NCBI GenBank assembly: GCA_917880885.1
Contig: OU862927.1
Location: 37,661,571-37,725,570, forward strand
DNA: 64,000 bases
Source: Limnephilus marmoratus
Lineage: Eukaryota; Arthropoda; Insecta; Trichoptera; Limnephilidae
Reading direction: 5' to 3'
Below the pieces are notes generated by a model. The model was given only the letters and a program-made list of their open reading frames with translations. It was not told the DNA's origin and did no database searches. Made by a program: the position numbers and the translations under genes. Below are positions 33,885 to 44,002 of this stretch, piece after piece (the stretch's first letter is position 1; every line of letters begins with the position of its first letter).

Positions 33885-34434
33885 GTTTTAGTTTTTGAAA
33901 ATACTGCAACAAATTTGTTATTAACATGGTCATATATTTTAAGGCACGTTTATTTATGTTAATTTTATATCGCAGCCTTTGATCACAAAGTGAACATCAT
34001 CCAATTTATTAACACATTGTTTCACATGTGAATTTTTCCCCCGAATCCAATCACGTGAAAAATGCTTTGTAGCTACATTTCTATCCGAAATAACTATTTT
34101 TAATTTATGCGAAAATTTGCGTTCACAGATTTATTTTAATTTTAGCTCCGTGTTTTTTAATAGACTTAGGTTTTTATTTAGCATACAAAACGAGAGAGTT
34201 AAAAATTTAAGCTCCCAACTTTACGTCAGAAGTTGTTGACACGTTTGTTGATTTGTTTTTATAAAAATAAAATATTCGTTATAAAGTTTCCGGAAAAATT
34301 GTTTGACGTTAAAACACTAGCGTAGATCCGTAAAACATCACGGGATTTTAAAGTTTATTGTAGGATTTGTGAAGCTGAAAGTATGCAAACATTAAGAGCG
34401 TTTAACCAGCCAGCGGCCGGACCGTCCACATTTC
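33885..34434. other. No gene recognised
   Basis: AT-rich flank of the hAT-like element. Confidence 0.3.
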
Positions 34435-35115
34435 GTCGAAAGTTGTTCTTACGATCGTGTAGGGCGGTTACAATGAGAAAGATTAATTATTCTCCCTAGC
34501 TGCTTTTTTAAATTATAACTCATTGTCGATTTTATTTCATTCCAAATTTGCTTCAATTTATACCTACATCCAAAAATGCTGAAAGGCGTGATGATAAAAC
34601 TATTAAAACAATGTACTTTTTGTAATTATTTTTTGATTATAAGTATTTATCATTTTTCAATAATGTCTAAGTTAAATAAGAATGTTTAAAAAATCAAAAA
34701 TATATTAGTTTAGCAGTGGGCAAATAAATACACTAACGGACAAATTTTCGTCAAGAAACACATGCACGTAAATATTTTTAATGATTTTATTTAAACTAAA
34801 ATTAAAGTTCGAAAACATGCGATACCCAGATAAAGTATTGATTTATTTTACTGCATGATTATATGATTTTAAATGGATGTGGTATAATACAAAATCTTTT
34901 TTGAAAATTTAACAAATCTGCCAAAGACCTATGGTATAACCTTATTATACTAAAAATAAACATTTTTACTCAAAATTTAAAACATGCGAATGCTAGATAA
35001 AAGAACAGTCAAGAAAAAGTGTGTTTTGTGGAAAAGAGTCAACACGTCTAAAATCTGATTTAAAAATGACATATATATTTCTGGTTTTCTCTGGTAATAC
35101 CCTCTTAAGAGTCCG
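34435..35115 (+). repeat. Repeat family G (long AT-rich, non-coding)
   Basis: Matches 44925-45590 and 47720-48090 in inverted orientation. Landmarks: AGAAAGATTAATTATTCTCC; AATGCTGAAAGGCGTGATGA; ATTTATTTTACTGCATGATT-ATATGATTT; CCTTATTATACTAAAAATAA; AAAAGAACAGTC; CACGTCTAAAATCTGATTT; TTTCTGGTTTTCTCTGG. No ORF. At 44790 the family ends in a LINE-like hairpin and AAATAAAT-type tail, so it may be a long LINE 3' UTR. Confidence 0.6.
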
Positions 35116-35366
35116 CTGGGTTTTACACGATTGGGTTCATTTTTTTTTATGAATAACATATGTAAATAATATACTTAATAAGCTTATAATTGTAATAGCT
35201 AAATAAATGATAGAGTTAAGGAATATTTGCTTTTTAATGGAAGCAATATTAATTAAAAATTTGCGTCGAGAGAGCAAGCTTCATTCCCCGCACGATGCAA
35301 TTTTTGTTAACAATGATGCAAGGATGGAGCATTGAGTCCGGTATTGTATTTTTTGGGTACAAACTG

Positions 35367-35577
35367 CCGTAGTCAAAGAATAAGGCTCTTGTTCAGCAAT
35401 GCGAATGTCGCGGGTTCAAATCCCGGCGTGAGCATATATATTTTATATGATTGAATTATATTATATCACAATTTGATAATTTAAAATAATATTTGCGATA
35501 CGTCCCAGTGAAAGATACTCCCTGTGTCGCCCTGGTGTAAGATCACGTTTCAGAATTGAAACGTTGCACAGTGGTTT
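35367..35577 (+). repeat. SINE family C, 5' half with tRNA-like head
   Basis: The head has GTAGTCAAAGAATAAGGCTC (A-box region) and GCGGGTTCAAATCCCGGCGT (B box GGTTCAAATCC). Then come TCACAATTTGATAATTTAAA, GCCCTGGTGTAAGATCACG and CAGAATTGAAACGTTG. It lacks the 3' half. It is not a functional tRNA because no cloverleaf closes around it. Confidence 0.7.
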
Positions 35578-37794
35578 TACTAGTATGGGAGCGTCGGAAA
35601 CAATTCGAAATTTCAAATTGCAAAGATCACTAAATTTGGTTTCTATATCTTGACACCACATACCAGCGCATCTTTCCCCATACCTCAAAATTCAGCAAAA
35701 AATTTCGTCACTGCGAAACACGTCAGCAAAGATTGACTTCCCGTGCAGTCAGGACATTTGTGTGTAAATGCAACGTTTATTATATAACATTTAGGGACTG
35801 ATAACTTTTTACACCGCTTGCTGGCAATTTTTTTTTACATGAATTCAATACCTTCAGGTGTTTACTAAAGATGACAGCCTTACTAAAAAAAACCACAGCG
35901 CGACCAATTAACTGTGTTATTGCAATAACATAATTAAACCCCGTATACACTAAATCACGTTTTATTACCAATAACGTTTCTTGCGTGGTCACGCTGTTAA
36001 AATGCATTAAGATCTGACAACATTGTAAATGGTTTTAATTTCCTAGGAAACAATGTTGTTTTAATTCTTCTCCGCTAGGGGCATTATTGGTGCGCCTGTG
36101 CATATCGGCCCGCGATGACAAAACAGTTCGGTGTGTTTATAGCGGGATATGGAAAATTTTGTTAGTGCCTAAATGTTGTGATTTTACTAAATAATTTCTA
36201 TTGTAGTGACGATTTACTCTTCTGTTCACATAATTGATATATTTACCATATTATTTGTGTGGTTTACATCAGTTTAATCAAGTTATTGTACAAACGCCGT
36301 ACTTTCAAAGTTGAACTGTCAGAATATTGTTTTATAGGTTACTATATGTGTATGGCAATAAAAAAAACTTTGAAAATTTTTATTATTTTTTTATTGTATG
36401 CACGACGAAAAAGTGAGGTGATAGTTTCCTTCCAAATTTATTACATAAAAGGACTGTGTTTTTGAAGTTTTGATTTTTTTTAAATTTTTCTACTTTTTGG
36501 TCAAAAATGTTTTGGGAGAAATTTTTTTTTCATTTTTTTCCGAGTTTGAATCTTAAAATATGACAGTTTTTGAAAACTAAAGTTTATTTCAAATACACAA
36601 ATCTAAAAGCTAATTTTATCTAGTTTTCATAAATGGTATTTGTTTTTACGACACCTTCAAAAATAAGAAATATATAGAACATTCAAAATACTTAGGAAAA
36701 ATTCAAAATTTCGTCCGAACATCAATCGTTAAAACAGAGATAAACTACCCTCTCAGGCCGTGGAAACCATGTGTATTTTTTTCCACGAACAATTTTTTAA
36801 TTAGTAATGTTTTCACATCCGCGGCCGTTTGTCAATTGAATAAAATTTTCACTGGGTTTTTTAGTAAGGCTGATAAAGTTAATTTTTTTCATTGTTAATG
36901 CGACAAATTTGGGATATTTTTTTTAAAAAACATTTCGTGAATTAAAGAAAAATTACGAAGATTTCTGGAATACTTAAGGTTAAAGTTAGATATTCAGTAA
37001 TATTCAGTAAATGTGCTGATGTACTTTTGTAGCTGAACTATTTACGTATCATATTTAAAAAAAAAATCTTCTGCATTTTTGCAGTTCTACGGCCCAGGAA
37101 TTTTACGTAATTTACTTTCTGTAAAATTTGAGTGCTTCATAAATATTATTTTTGTCACAGGTTCGGTTTCAAAGGATTTGTTCTTAAGACAAAAGGAGTT
37201 ATTTGGCATAATGATGAACTCGAAGTGTCAAAAGATGGAAAAAGATTTTAATATTTGAAAAAAATATATATAAACCTCACCAATTGCCTTAAAGAGAGGT
37301 TGGATAAATTCAGTAAAAAAATCGCGGGTTTCAAATTTCGCATTAATAAAAGATGGACTATTGCTCGTCGAGATGATGCTAGATTTGTGATGGAAAATAA
37401 TAAAAAAATGACTTGAGACTCCGATTGGTTTTATATTGTATGCGATTTATCCTGAAAACGGCACGTGATGATCGTAAACACAATTTGAATGTAGTTCAGA
37501 CCAATCCAAACGCTTGAAAACCAAAGATCTTCGGAAAAGTGCACCTCTTTCTCATTTGGTGTTTGAGAAAGAAGTATATTTTCGGTCAATCGGTAACATC
37601 AAAATTATTAGAAGACATTATTCTAGGCGCTCATCTACTAACAGACAAGTGTACAAGATATTTGATGATAATCGCTCTTCTTAATAACAGGTGTTCATTT
37701 GAACGCGAGAAGATGCGGATTATTCTAGTATTTTTAAATCTTCAATTGTACCTACCTTTGCGATTAGTTCGCGGGAAGTCTGACAATATAAACG
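35578..37794. other. No gene recognised; possible 5' part of a decayed transposon from ~37150
   Basis: Between ~37150 and 37790 frames are fragmentary but coding-like in places (LDKFSKKIAGFKFRINKRWT, then ARRDDARFVMENN). They may be the upstream part of the Transib-like transposase that follows; I cannot align them to a domain. Confidence 0.3.
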
Positions 37795-38130
37795 TAGTGT
37801 GGAAGAATCCTTGCCCATCGTCCATCAGATATTGCCACCCGATTAAGATTATCAGAAGAGGCTCAGGAAGCTCGAACAAAGATTTTTTTAAAATATCGCG
37901 AGAACTATTCTAGAAAATGTTCTCGTGAGAAATTTTATGAAGGTGTTTTTAATTTAATGTTAGTTACATCTGATCCTATCATAACTAGTTACAGGCAACC
38001 CCCAAAGAAACCATTAAATCGTTTTCCTAAGGAAGTTTTCGATTTAATAATTCCTACGGATATTCATTCTTCAAATATCTTTAGCACCGACGATGATGAT
38101 GATTGTTCATCGTTTGCCTCAGAATGTTAA
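37795..38130 (+). pseudogene. Transib/RAG1-like transposase, C-terminal remnant
   Basis: The frame is open from a TAG just before 37798 to the stop at 38128-38130. It reads GRILAHRPSDIATRL, then RLSEEAQEARTKIFLKYREN, then YSRKCSREKFYEGVFN, LVTSDPIITSYR and a Ser/Asp-rich end. The pattern 'K.LAH.P.II...IG..SEE..E..NK.FR.YR...AR..S' is shared by Transib transposases and vertebrate RAG1, where the acidic SEE/SEG box holds the catalytic Glu. The Glu pair is present here. The two catalytic Asp regions are not recognisable upstream and no TIRs were found. I rate this as a dead C-terminal fragment. Confidence 0.5.
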
Positions 38131-38344
38131 AAAGCAAAATTAAACATTACTCGGCCTTTATTTTCACATGGATTTGGCCATAAATAATAACAATTTTACG
38201 AAAAAAAAATATAAATTTTATTTTTTCGTTGATAAAAATATAATAAAATCCAGAAATCGTTAATAAAATCCAGTAAAACTTACTAAAACCGAATATTATA
38301 ATTTTTTTAAACCATACCGAAAAATAATATTACTTTTTTCCCCC

Positions 38345-38592
38345 GGTGATCCTCCCTGTGAATTGTTTCCAACTTTTGGGGTACCTGGAACCACTGTGCG
38401 TTGCTTGAAATTGAAATTGGTGACCAGATATGAATAGCCAGGTACTTCCTCACTTTCCTCGTCCCCATCTCCTTCCCCTTCCTACTACCTTCTGCCTGAT
38501 AACATACATCAATTGGGGATGCCATAGTTTCACTAGCTCCAGACGATCGGGTGCAGTTGGGACTCTTGTGTAGTATTCACACAATTTTTTCT
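38345..38592 (+). repeat. SINE family C, diverged
   Basis: GTTGCTTGAAATTGAAATTG, GTGACCAGATATGAATAGCC, AGGTACTTCCTCACTTTCCT, ATTGGGGATGCCATAGTTTC, AGTTGGGACTCTTGTGTAGT and ATTCACACAA. The head is missing or unrecognisable. Confidence 0.6.
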
Positions 38593-38689
38593 AAATTACC
38601 CATGCTCATCAGGTCAGGGAATTACGAACGACACAATAGGTACTTTAAAAATAAAGTCAAAATCAGAAATTTGTATAAAAACTTGACAA

Positions 38690-38928
38690 TAAGTGGCACT
38701 CAAGTTATTTGAAAAATGTGATATTTCATATAGTTAAGCGGCAGGTAGGGAAGGCGGAAAGGGGAAGGAAATCCGGGAGTTTTGCGGGAGGGGGGAAACG
38801 GGGGCGGGAACGGAGACGCATGGGAAAGGACACGCAGTATCCATTAGAACTTCAATAGATAGAAATAAAACTTAAACACCTTTCTCTGAGCGGCATTTCA
38901 AAGAATGTTGGGGTACTCGCTAGTTTTA
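38690..38928 (+). mobile_element. Helitron-like short repeat, truncated
   Basis: AGTGGCACTCAAG, TTATTTGAAAAATGTGATAT, purine-rich GGCGGAAAGGGGAAGG tract, then a terminus GTACTCGCTAGTTTT (CTAG|T). Same block order as the copies at 2641 and 54309. Confidence 0.45.
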
Positions 38929-38937
38929 AAAATATAT

Positions 38938-40410
38938 AACTAGCTGACCCGACAAACGTTGTTCTGCCATGTAAATTATTTCTAGTGAATATTTTGGTTG
39001 TTAAATAAAAAATAACAAAGGTATTGTAAGTGCGTGGTTATGGGATCTAAAGGCGGCGGTTCGCGCCGCGACAGCGACCGAAGACCGAGGCCAGAGACGG
39101 AGGCAGGCGACCGCAACAAGTGTCTCGGTCTCTTCGACACTACTGTGGGTGAAGACCAAAGACCGCGACCGCCTTCGCCTTCTGAGTTCAGAATGGCGCA
39201 GTCTGTCGATGAAGTCAGTTGTGTTGTACTGATAATTTACACTAATGGAAACCCAAGTAGAGTTACTTATGAAGGAAGAAGAAGACAATGATTTGTACTT
39301 ATTTTAGGCGATTTTTCGTTCACCTATCACCTATTGTTTGACAATAATATGTTCAGAACTTATTTCAGGCTGAATAAAACACAGTTACAAAAAGACAATG
39401 TTTACAAAAGGAAGAATATCATTGAAAATAAATTTAATTTTAAAATTAATAATTTATTAATTTTTTAAATTTTTTAATTTAATTAATTATTTATTTTCGG
39501 AATCTAATTGTGCATTGTATATGCTGGCTGATCAGTTCAATCAGCTTCTCACAGTCTTCGTCAGAAAAAGCAGTCATTTTTTACAACAATTCACACGTGC
39601 TCTCCAAGCGCGACGCGAGACACTACTAGTCCGGGGCAGCGACCGTCTTGCTGTTTCCCCTCTCCCGTCTCTGTCGCTTGCCTCGGTCGCGCGCACGAAC
39701 TGGCCCCCATACAAATAGGACAAGTACTCGATGCGGTCGCCTGTTTGCGTCACTGCACTGGTCTGTGTCGCGTGCCGCGGTCGCTCGCGCGAACCGCCGC
39801 CTTAAGACAGAAAGAGGAATGGAGTGCTGTAGACGATGACCACCAACTAAAATAGGAAAATTAAATAAAGAAAATCAATATGAATTTCGAAGAGCTATTG
39901 AGCGTACAATATTTTTTGCCAGTCCGTCTTTAGCCAACACAAATAAGCTCGATGGTTTGCCCAGGCGAAAACATGATGCCGAAAGAAATATCAAAATGAC
40001 GCGACGTTTATTGTGAATGTCTTGCGCATGTGTGGATGAAAGTTCGATGAGGCGGACTCTGCGCCATATGTCATTCAACAACATATGTTCTGTTTGAAAT
40101 ACGAAAGACGGTTAAATTTGTTCATACAAAAATACTAAAATTGCGATTAAAAAAAAGGGAGGGTAGGAGAGTTAAAATTTTGGGTTATAAGTATTTTAAA
40201 TGACAAAAAAATTGTCAAAAAAGTAAAAAAAAAATTCTTGATAGGGACACTCTAATTACCTAGCGCTATGAAATATACTTTAAAACCTATTCTCATACCT
40301 ATCAAATATAAATAAAACATTTCATAAAAATCGGTCAAGCTGTTTCGGAGGAGTGCGACCACAAACACCGAGACAAGAGATTTTTATATAAAAGATTTAG
40401 GTTCCGTGTG
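38938..40410 (+). repeat. Insect-type dispersed repeat (GCTGACCCGACAAACGTTG) split by a Harbinger element
   Basis: It starts AACTAGCTGACCCGACAAAC, then GTTGTTCTGCCATGTAAATT. It ends ATCGGTCAAGCTGTTTCGGA, then GGAGTGCGACCACAAACACC and GAGACAAGAGATTTTTATAT. This start/end pair is common in arthropod genomes as a short dispersed element. The interior is split at 39051-39802 by the Harbinger derivative. Confidence 0.45.
39051..39802. mobile_element. Internally deleted PIF/Harbinger transposon
   Basis: 752 bp. The left end AGGCGGCGGTTCGCGC is mirrored exactly at the right (GCGCGAACCGCCGCCT). TAA lies on both sides (39048-39050, 39803-39805), the TWA duplication of PIF/Harbinger. The ends are GC-rich with subterminal GCGACCG/CGGTCGC repeats. 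Two coding relics point towards each other. Plus strand, ~39310-39400: DFSFTYHLLFDNNMFRTYFR, continuing LNKTQLQ, which resembles the start of HARBI1-like transposases (YFR-L...QF). Minus strand, ATG at 39577: MTAFSDEDCEKLIELI, which resembles the start of the Myb/MADF-like partner protein. This is what a central deletion of a two-gene Harbinger would leave. Confidence 0.75.
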
Positions 40411-41383
40411 CAGTTATATTTCGTGTGTATCCGCCTAAAAAAATAATACGATCACTTCGATAAAGGTCTGGTGATAATGTCTCATTTTAATAAAACATTT
40501 AAAGGATGTAGTCAAAATAAATACTATGAAAACACAATATAAATAATAAGAATATTAATAGGTAGTTCATATATCAGAAACTCGACCATGGCATGACCAC
40601 AAGCGTACATAAATCTCTCATGTTTTCAGCATATTCCGAAAACAACACAATATAATTCCGACCTCTTCCATGTTCGAAAATTTAGTTTCAATTTTCAATT
40701 CTGAATTATTACAGGTCCAAACTTTTGGGTTCAGGTTCCACTGCTTCCCTTTTATTGTTCGATTTTCAAAGAGCCAACGAACTAGGGATTTAAATTTTGA
40801 CACTGAAGTATTGGCAGAGATTTATTTCAGAAAGGTAACATCTGTGTCGTTCCGTGAAAAAATAAAATATTATTATTACGTGTTACGTACACGTAAATGG
40901 AGGTGCTTTAAACTTTTCAGCATCAATCACTTTTCTCTTCCGCAGTTTTTATGCAAATTATCCATTTGGAAATCAACGTGTCACCGATCTATTTATATAA
41001 AGAGTTGTATCTGAGATGAATGGCCTGGCTTTTAATTTTTATACAAATTTACAATTTTATTCTGATATTGATGAAATTTTGCACACTTTGACCTTCGAGA
41101 TAATGTGCCTAGCATAGTGGTCGAAAAATCTTCTAATTATGTCATCAACCACTGGAGCGACGCGGACGTCGCAATTTAAATCTTTTTTCTCCGATTGATC
41201 TAGATTTTTTGATTGAATATTTTTCGTCCACGTTAAAAAAAAACATACCTCCGAATTTTATTAGGGAGACATACAAACTGGTTATAGTTTTACGTAGGCA
41301 ATGAATTCATCTATCTTTTGTCGATTATCACAAATTTGTAGGATTTATAAAAATAATATTAAACTTCGACTTAATTACTTACA
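40411..41383. other. No gene recognised apart from the exon candidate at the right edge
   Basis: AT-rich. ORFs 40618-41014 on both strands are mirror shadows without motifs. Confidence 0.3.
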
Positions 41384-41446
41384 AATAAGGGAAAATTTGC
41401 CAAAATTAGCAGCACAGCAATCCGAGGCATTTTAAATAGTGCCATG
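41384..41446 (-). CDS. Candidate first coding exon with signal peptide (speculative)
   Basis: On the minus strand an ATG (41446-41444) in a good context (CACAACATGG) opens MALFKMPRIAVLLILANFPL, then F. It is followed at once by a consensus splice donor GTAAGTAATT (41383 downward). The 21 residues look like a signal peptide: basic start and a hydrophobic core AVLLILA. The exon would be 63 nt and in phase 0. No second exon was found, so this could be chance. It is one of two candidate host exons in the window. Confidence 0.25.
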
Positions 41447-41555
41447 TTGTGGCAAAAAGCGCTCCGGTGGCTAACAATGCAATGAATAAATAATAATTAC
41501 AAAATAAATAAATACGAGGAAAGATTATTGTCTAAACGAGATTTCGAAAAACTGT

Positions 41556-41975
41556 AAGTAAATTTGGGAGACGGAAATGGGTACCACAGCCCCGGGAATC
41601 ATTTCTTGGATAACCAACATCCATGCCATTAATCATCCCAAGTGGTTCGCTGCTTTTGGTGATTTAGCGGGGGGGGGGGTTTGTCTAGGTCTTGCTGGCG
41701 AATGCGTTTGGCAAGCCAGATCTGGAGAGGCTGGTTGGGAGAGACCTCTCCAGCCAGACTCTTTCGACTTATCACCTTGCACCACAGTGAGATGGATGCA
41801 TCAGTACGTCCTTCACTCCTGGACACATTGACCTCCAGATTCCTACCCACCCCTCATACCTTTTTCCTTTCCAGAACATCCTCCCCTTCCTTTCTATAAA
41901 AAAAACTCCACACAGCATAACCAATGATGAAATAGGCCTTAAGGGATTTTTTTCTTAAGACCTCCTGTGTGGAGC
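41556..41975 (+). repeat. SINE-like family E, near full-length
   Basis: Sense plus: AATTTGGGAGACGGAAATGG, CAGCCCCGGGAATCATTTC, ATCCCAAGTGGTTCGCTGCT, CTTGCTGGCGAATGCG, GATTCCTACCCACCCC, CACAGCATAACCAATGATG and the end TGTGTGGAGCTATTG-TAAAA. The ORFs on both strands through it are spurious. Confidence 0.7.
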
Positions 41976-42034
41976 TATTGTAAAACAAACATCCATATGT
42001 GGCGCTTCTGAAATCACAGGACCCGCATCGACTT

Positions 42035-42205
42035 TAAAAAAAAGAAAGACAAACGTTCCCCGGTTACGAATAATCCATCAATATTTGAAAATCTCCTACC
42101 ACCACCACAGTAAGCAGAAAATCATGCTGATGGAAGACTTGGCCAGCCGAGGTGGGACTCAAACGCGGTTCCAACTAAGCCACTGACCGGCCTATACTTC
42201 CAGAG
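42035..42205 (-). repeat. SINE family D (tRNA-headed)
   Basis: Minus: GCCGGTCAGTGGCTTAGTTG, B-box-like GTTTGAGTCCCACCTCGG, AAGTCTTCCATCAGCATG, CTTACTGTGGTGGTGGTAGG and GTTTGTCTTTCTTTTTTTTA. Same order as 32065-32258. Confidence 0.65.
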
Positions 42206-42475
42206 TCATACGGACAAAGTCATACTTCCACATTCCAAAGAACACAGTACACTTAGAGAGGTAGGAATGTACCAACAAACAGATCTGTACTCTGTAATTG
42301 ACGTTCACAAATGAACTCGCGAACCACTAGCCCATAAATCACCCTCCCCCAAATTCCCTTAGCGGGTTGCCCCTTATCCCTAACCTTACCAAAACGATAC
42401 ATTATTTAGAATTATGGTTCTGATGCTCTGAGCTTCGTTTGAAAACATCTCTTTCTAATTATTGTGATAATTTTT

Positions 42476-42570
42476 GGGTTATAATGCCGTGTTGCGCTTC
42501 CTCCTTCTTTTGGTGTAGTTAAGTACCGGATTCTGTGACTTTGTACTTCAATCCCAGTGATTGAGATAAC
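42476..42570 (+). repeat. Fragment of the palindrome (PLE-terminus) family
   Basis: GGGTTATAATGCCGTGTTGC, GCTTCCTCCTTCTTT, then GGTGTAGTTAAGTACCGGAT: an abbreviated arm of the 10.5 kb palindrome, with the segment between TTCTTT and GGTGTAG deleted. Confidence 0.5.
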
Positions 42571-42599
42571 TTGAAATATGTCTGGGAAAACTCCAATAA

Positions 42600-42715
42600 A
42601 GATCGGCGTTACAAGTTGCTTTGTTTACGTTATCTTTAAGACCCTCAACTTAGCAACCCCAAATATGACATTGGTCCCCAGGGAAATTATATTTCTCAGT
42701 GTCTTCTGTGTGGAG
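42600..42715 (+). repeat. Family E-type 3' tail
   Basis: ACCCCAAATATGACATTGGT, CCCCAGGGAAATTATATTTC, TCAGTGTCTTCTGTGTGGAG, CTGATGTATTAAAAAA. Only the tail is present, as in the LINE fragment at 32850-32930; it is either a LINE 3' end or an E fragment. Confidence 0.5.
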
Positions 42716-42879
42716 CTGATGTATTAAAAAAATACCATCATTCTGGCGTACTTTTAATAATTATTTTGGTTAAATTAGGAAACATACAGTTATTTATAAA
42801 AGCATTACACAGTTGATGGTGAATATAATATACATCAGTTAAGTCCCGTAATGATTTGAGATTTTCACGTATTATCGTG

Positions 42880-43014
42880 ATTTATTTTTGGGTCATTGTG
42901 CCGTGTTGTGTTAACTCCTTCTTTAGCCAACGCTTTGGACACTGTATCGCGGTCCGAAACGTGGCTAAAGCAGTTGGTAGCGCAACACGGCATAAAAACT
43001 AAAAAGTAAATCAG
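42880..43014. repeat. Compact palindrome of the PLE-terminus family
   Basis: The left arm TTTATTTTTGGGTCATTGTG, CCGTGTTGTGTTAACTCC, TTTAGCCAACG is mirrored by GTGGCTAAAG, GGTAGCGCAACACGGCAT and AAAAACTAAAAAGTAAA. Only ~15 bp separates the arms, and the junction runs GGACACTGTATCGCGGTCCG-AAACG. The second hammerhead box (GAAACGT) remains, but the CTGATGA box is lost at the junction. Confidence 0.6.
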
Positions 43015-43030
43015 GAAAGTTCCAATTATT

Positions 43031-43171
43031 ATAAGCGGTGACCCGACCATTGGTCCGGCGACAGTTGGTCCGGCGACAGTTGGTCCGGCCGACAGTTCGT
43101 CCGGCCGACAGTTCGTCCGGCCGACATGTGGTCCGGCGACAATTGGTCCGGCGACAATTGGTCCGGCCGAA
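43031..43171 (+). repeat. Minisatellite TTGGTCCGGCGACAG (~15-16 bp, ~8 units)
   Basis: Units read CATTGGTCCGGCGACAG, TTGGTCCGGCGACAG, TTGGTCCGGCCGACAG, TTCGTCCGGCCGACAG, TGTGGTCCGGCGACAA, TTGGTCCGGCGACAA and so on. Inverted copies of the unit lie at 43956-44002 and 44388-44432, so the arrays face each other across ~0.8-1.2 kb and may be terminal subrepeats of one element. Not a CRISPR: there are no spacers. Confidence 0.8.
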
Positions 43172-43373
43172 AGTTTAGAAGATGTTTTCTTCAAGTAAGT
43201 ATGCAAAGAGGATATACGGCCGTACAAACAAAGTCGATATACTTATATCTGAAGGCATCTTGAGTGAAAATCCGCTGTAAAATAATTTTTACTAACTTTC
43301 CGAAGAAGCACGCGGCAATCACAAAATAGATACGACATACTTATCGGCTTAGCAAAAAACGCTAAAGTATCCT

Positions 43374-43797
43374 TTGAATACCGCATTGAATACCGCACAA
43401 GAATCTCAACTGCTCCCGTCTGGAGCCAGTGAGACTATGGCATCCCCAATTGGGGTATGTTGTGAGGCTGAAGGTAGTGGGGAGGTGAAGGAGGTGGGGA
43501 AGAGGAAGGTTGGGAAGTACCTGGCTATTCAGATCTGGTCACCAAACACGGCAAAAGCCATTTTCAAGCAACGTTTCAATTCTGAATGGTGGTCTTACAC
43601 CAGGGTGATACTGATAGTATCTTCCACTCTGGAACGTGCCGCAAATATACTATATATTATTTTAAATGAATTAATTGTGAAATAACACAAATTAATCAAA
43701 TAAAATTTATTTGCGCATGCCGCGATGCCGGGTTCGAACCCGCGACCTCCGGATTGTGAGTCAAGAGTCTTACCCACTGGACTACGGAGGTCGTCGA
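43374..43797 (-). repeat. SINE family C, full-length
   Basis: Minus-strand order: tRNA-like head with GTAGTCCAGTGGGTAAGACT (A-box region) and GCGGGTTCGAACCCGGCATC (B box GGTTCGAACCC); AATAAATTTTATTTGATTAA link; TTCCAGAGTGGAAGATACTA; CACCCTGGTGTAAGACCACC; CAGAATTGAAACGTTGCTTG; TTGGTGACCAGATCTGAATA; CTTCAGCCTCACAACATACC; ATAGTCTCACTGGCTCCAGA; and the end GGTATTCAATGCGGTATTC. About 420 bp with pol III promoter boxes, so a tRNA-derived SINE. Confidence 0.8.
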
Positions 43798-43841
43798 TTA
43801 CTACTTGCATATAATATAACTTTTATATCTGAATATAACTC

Positions 43842-43950
43842 AAGAGTCTCGACTGCTCCCAACCGTCTCGAGCTAGTGAGACTATGGCATCCCCAATTTT
43901 GGTATGGTGTGAGGCTAAAGGTAGTGGGGAGGGGAAGGAGATGTGTAAAA
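43842..43950 (-). repeat. SINE family C, 3' fragment
   Basis: CAAGAGTCTCGACTGCTCCC, CTAGTGAGACTATGGCATCC and GAGGCTAAAGGTAGTGGGGA: the 3' third of SINE C, just beyond the full copy's head. Confidence 0.65.
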
Positions 43951-43955
43951 TGACC

Positions 43956-44002
43956 AAATGTCAGTCGGACGAACTGTCGACCGGACCAACTGTCACCGGA
44001 CC
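43956..44002 (-). repeat. Inverted GGTCCGGCGACA minisatellite piece
   Basis: AATGTCAGTCGGACGAACTG, TCGACCGGACCAACTG, TCACCGGACC: three units of the 43.03 kb minisatellite in reverse. It continues at 44388 after the MITE. Confidence 0.7.

Noticed and set aside
35908..35935. GTTATTGCAATAAC palindrome as an operator
   Set aside because: A 14-bp palindrome is expected by chance in 64 kb of AT-rich DNA and has no adjacent gene.
36259..36465. 68-residue hydrophobic ORF
   Set aside because: AT-rich sequence without motif, splice context or a repeat relationship.
41577..41899. Three overlapping ORFs on both strands
   Set aside because: All are shadows within SINE-like family E; the equivalent frames in other copies are not conserved.
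43031..43171. Regular 15-16 bp repeats that could suggest a CRISPR
   Set aside because: Units are head to tail without unique spacers, in a eukaryotic context.
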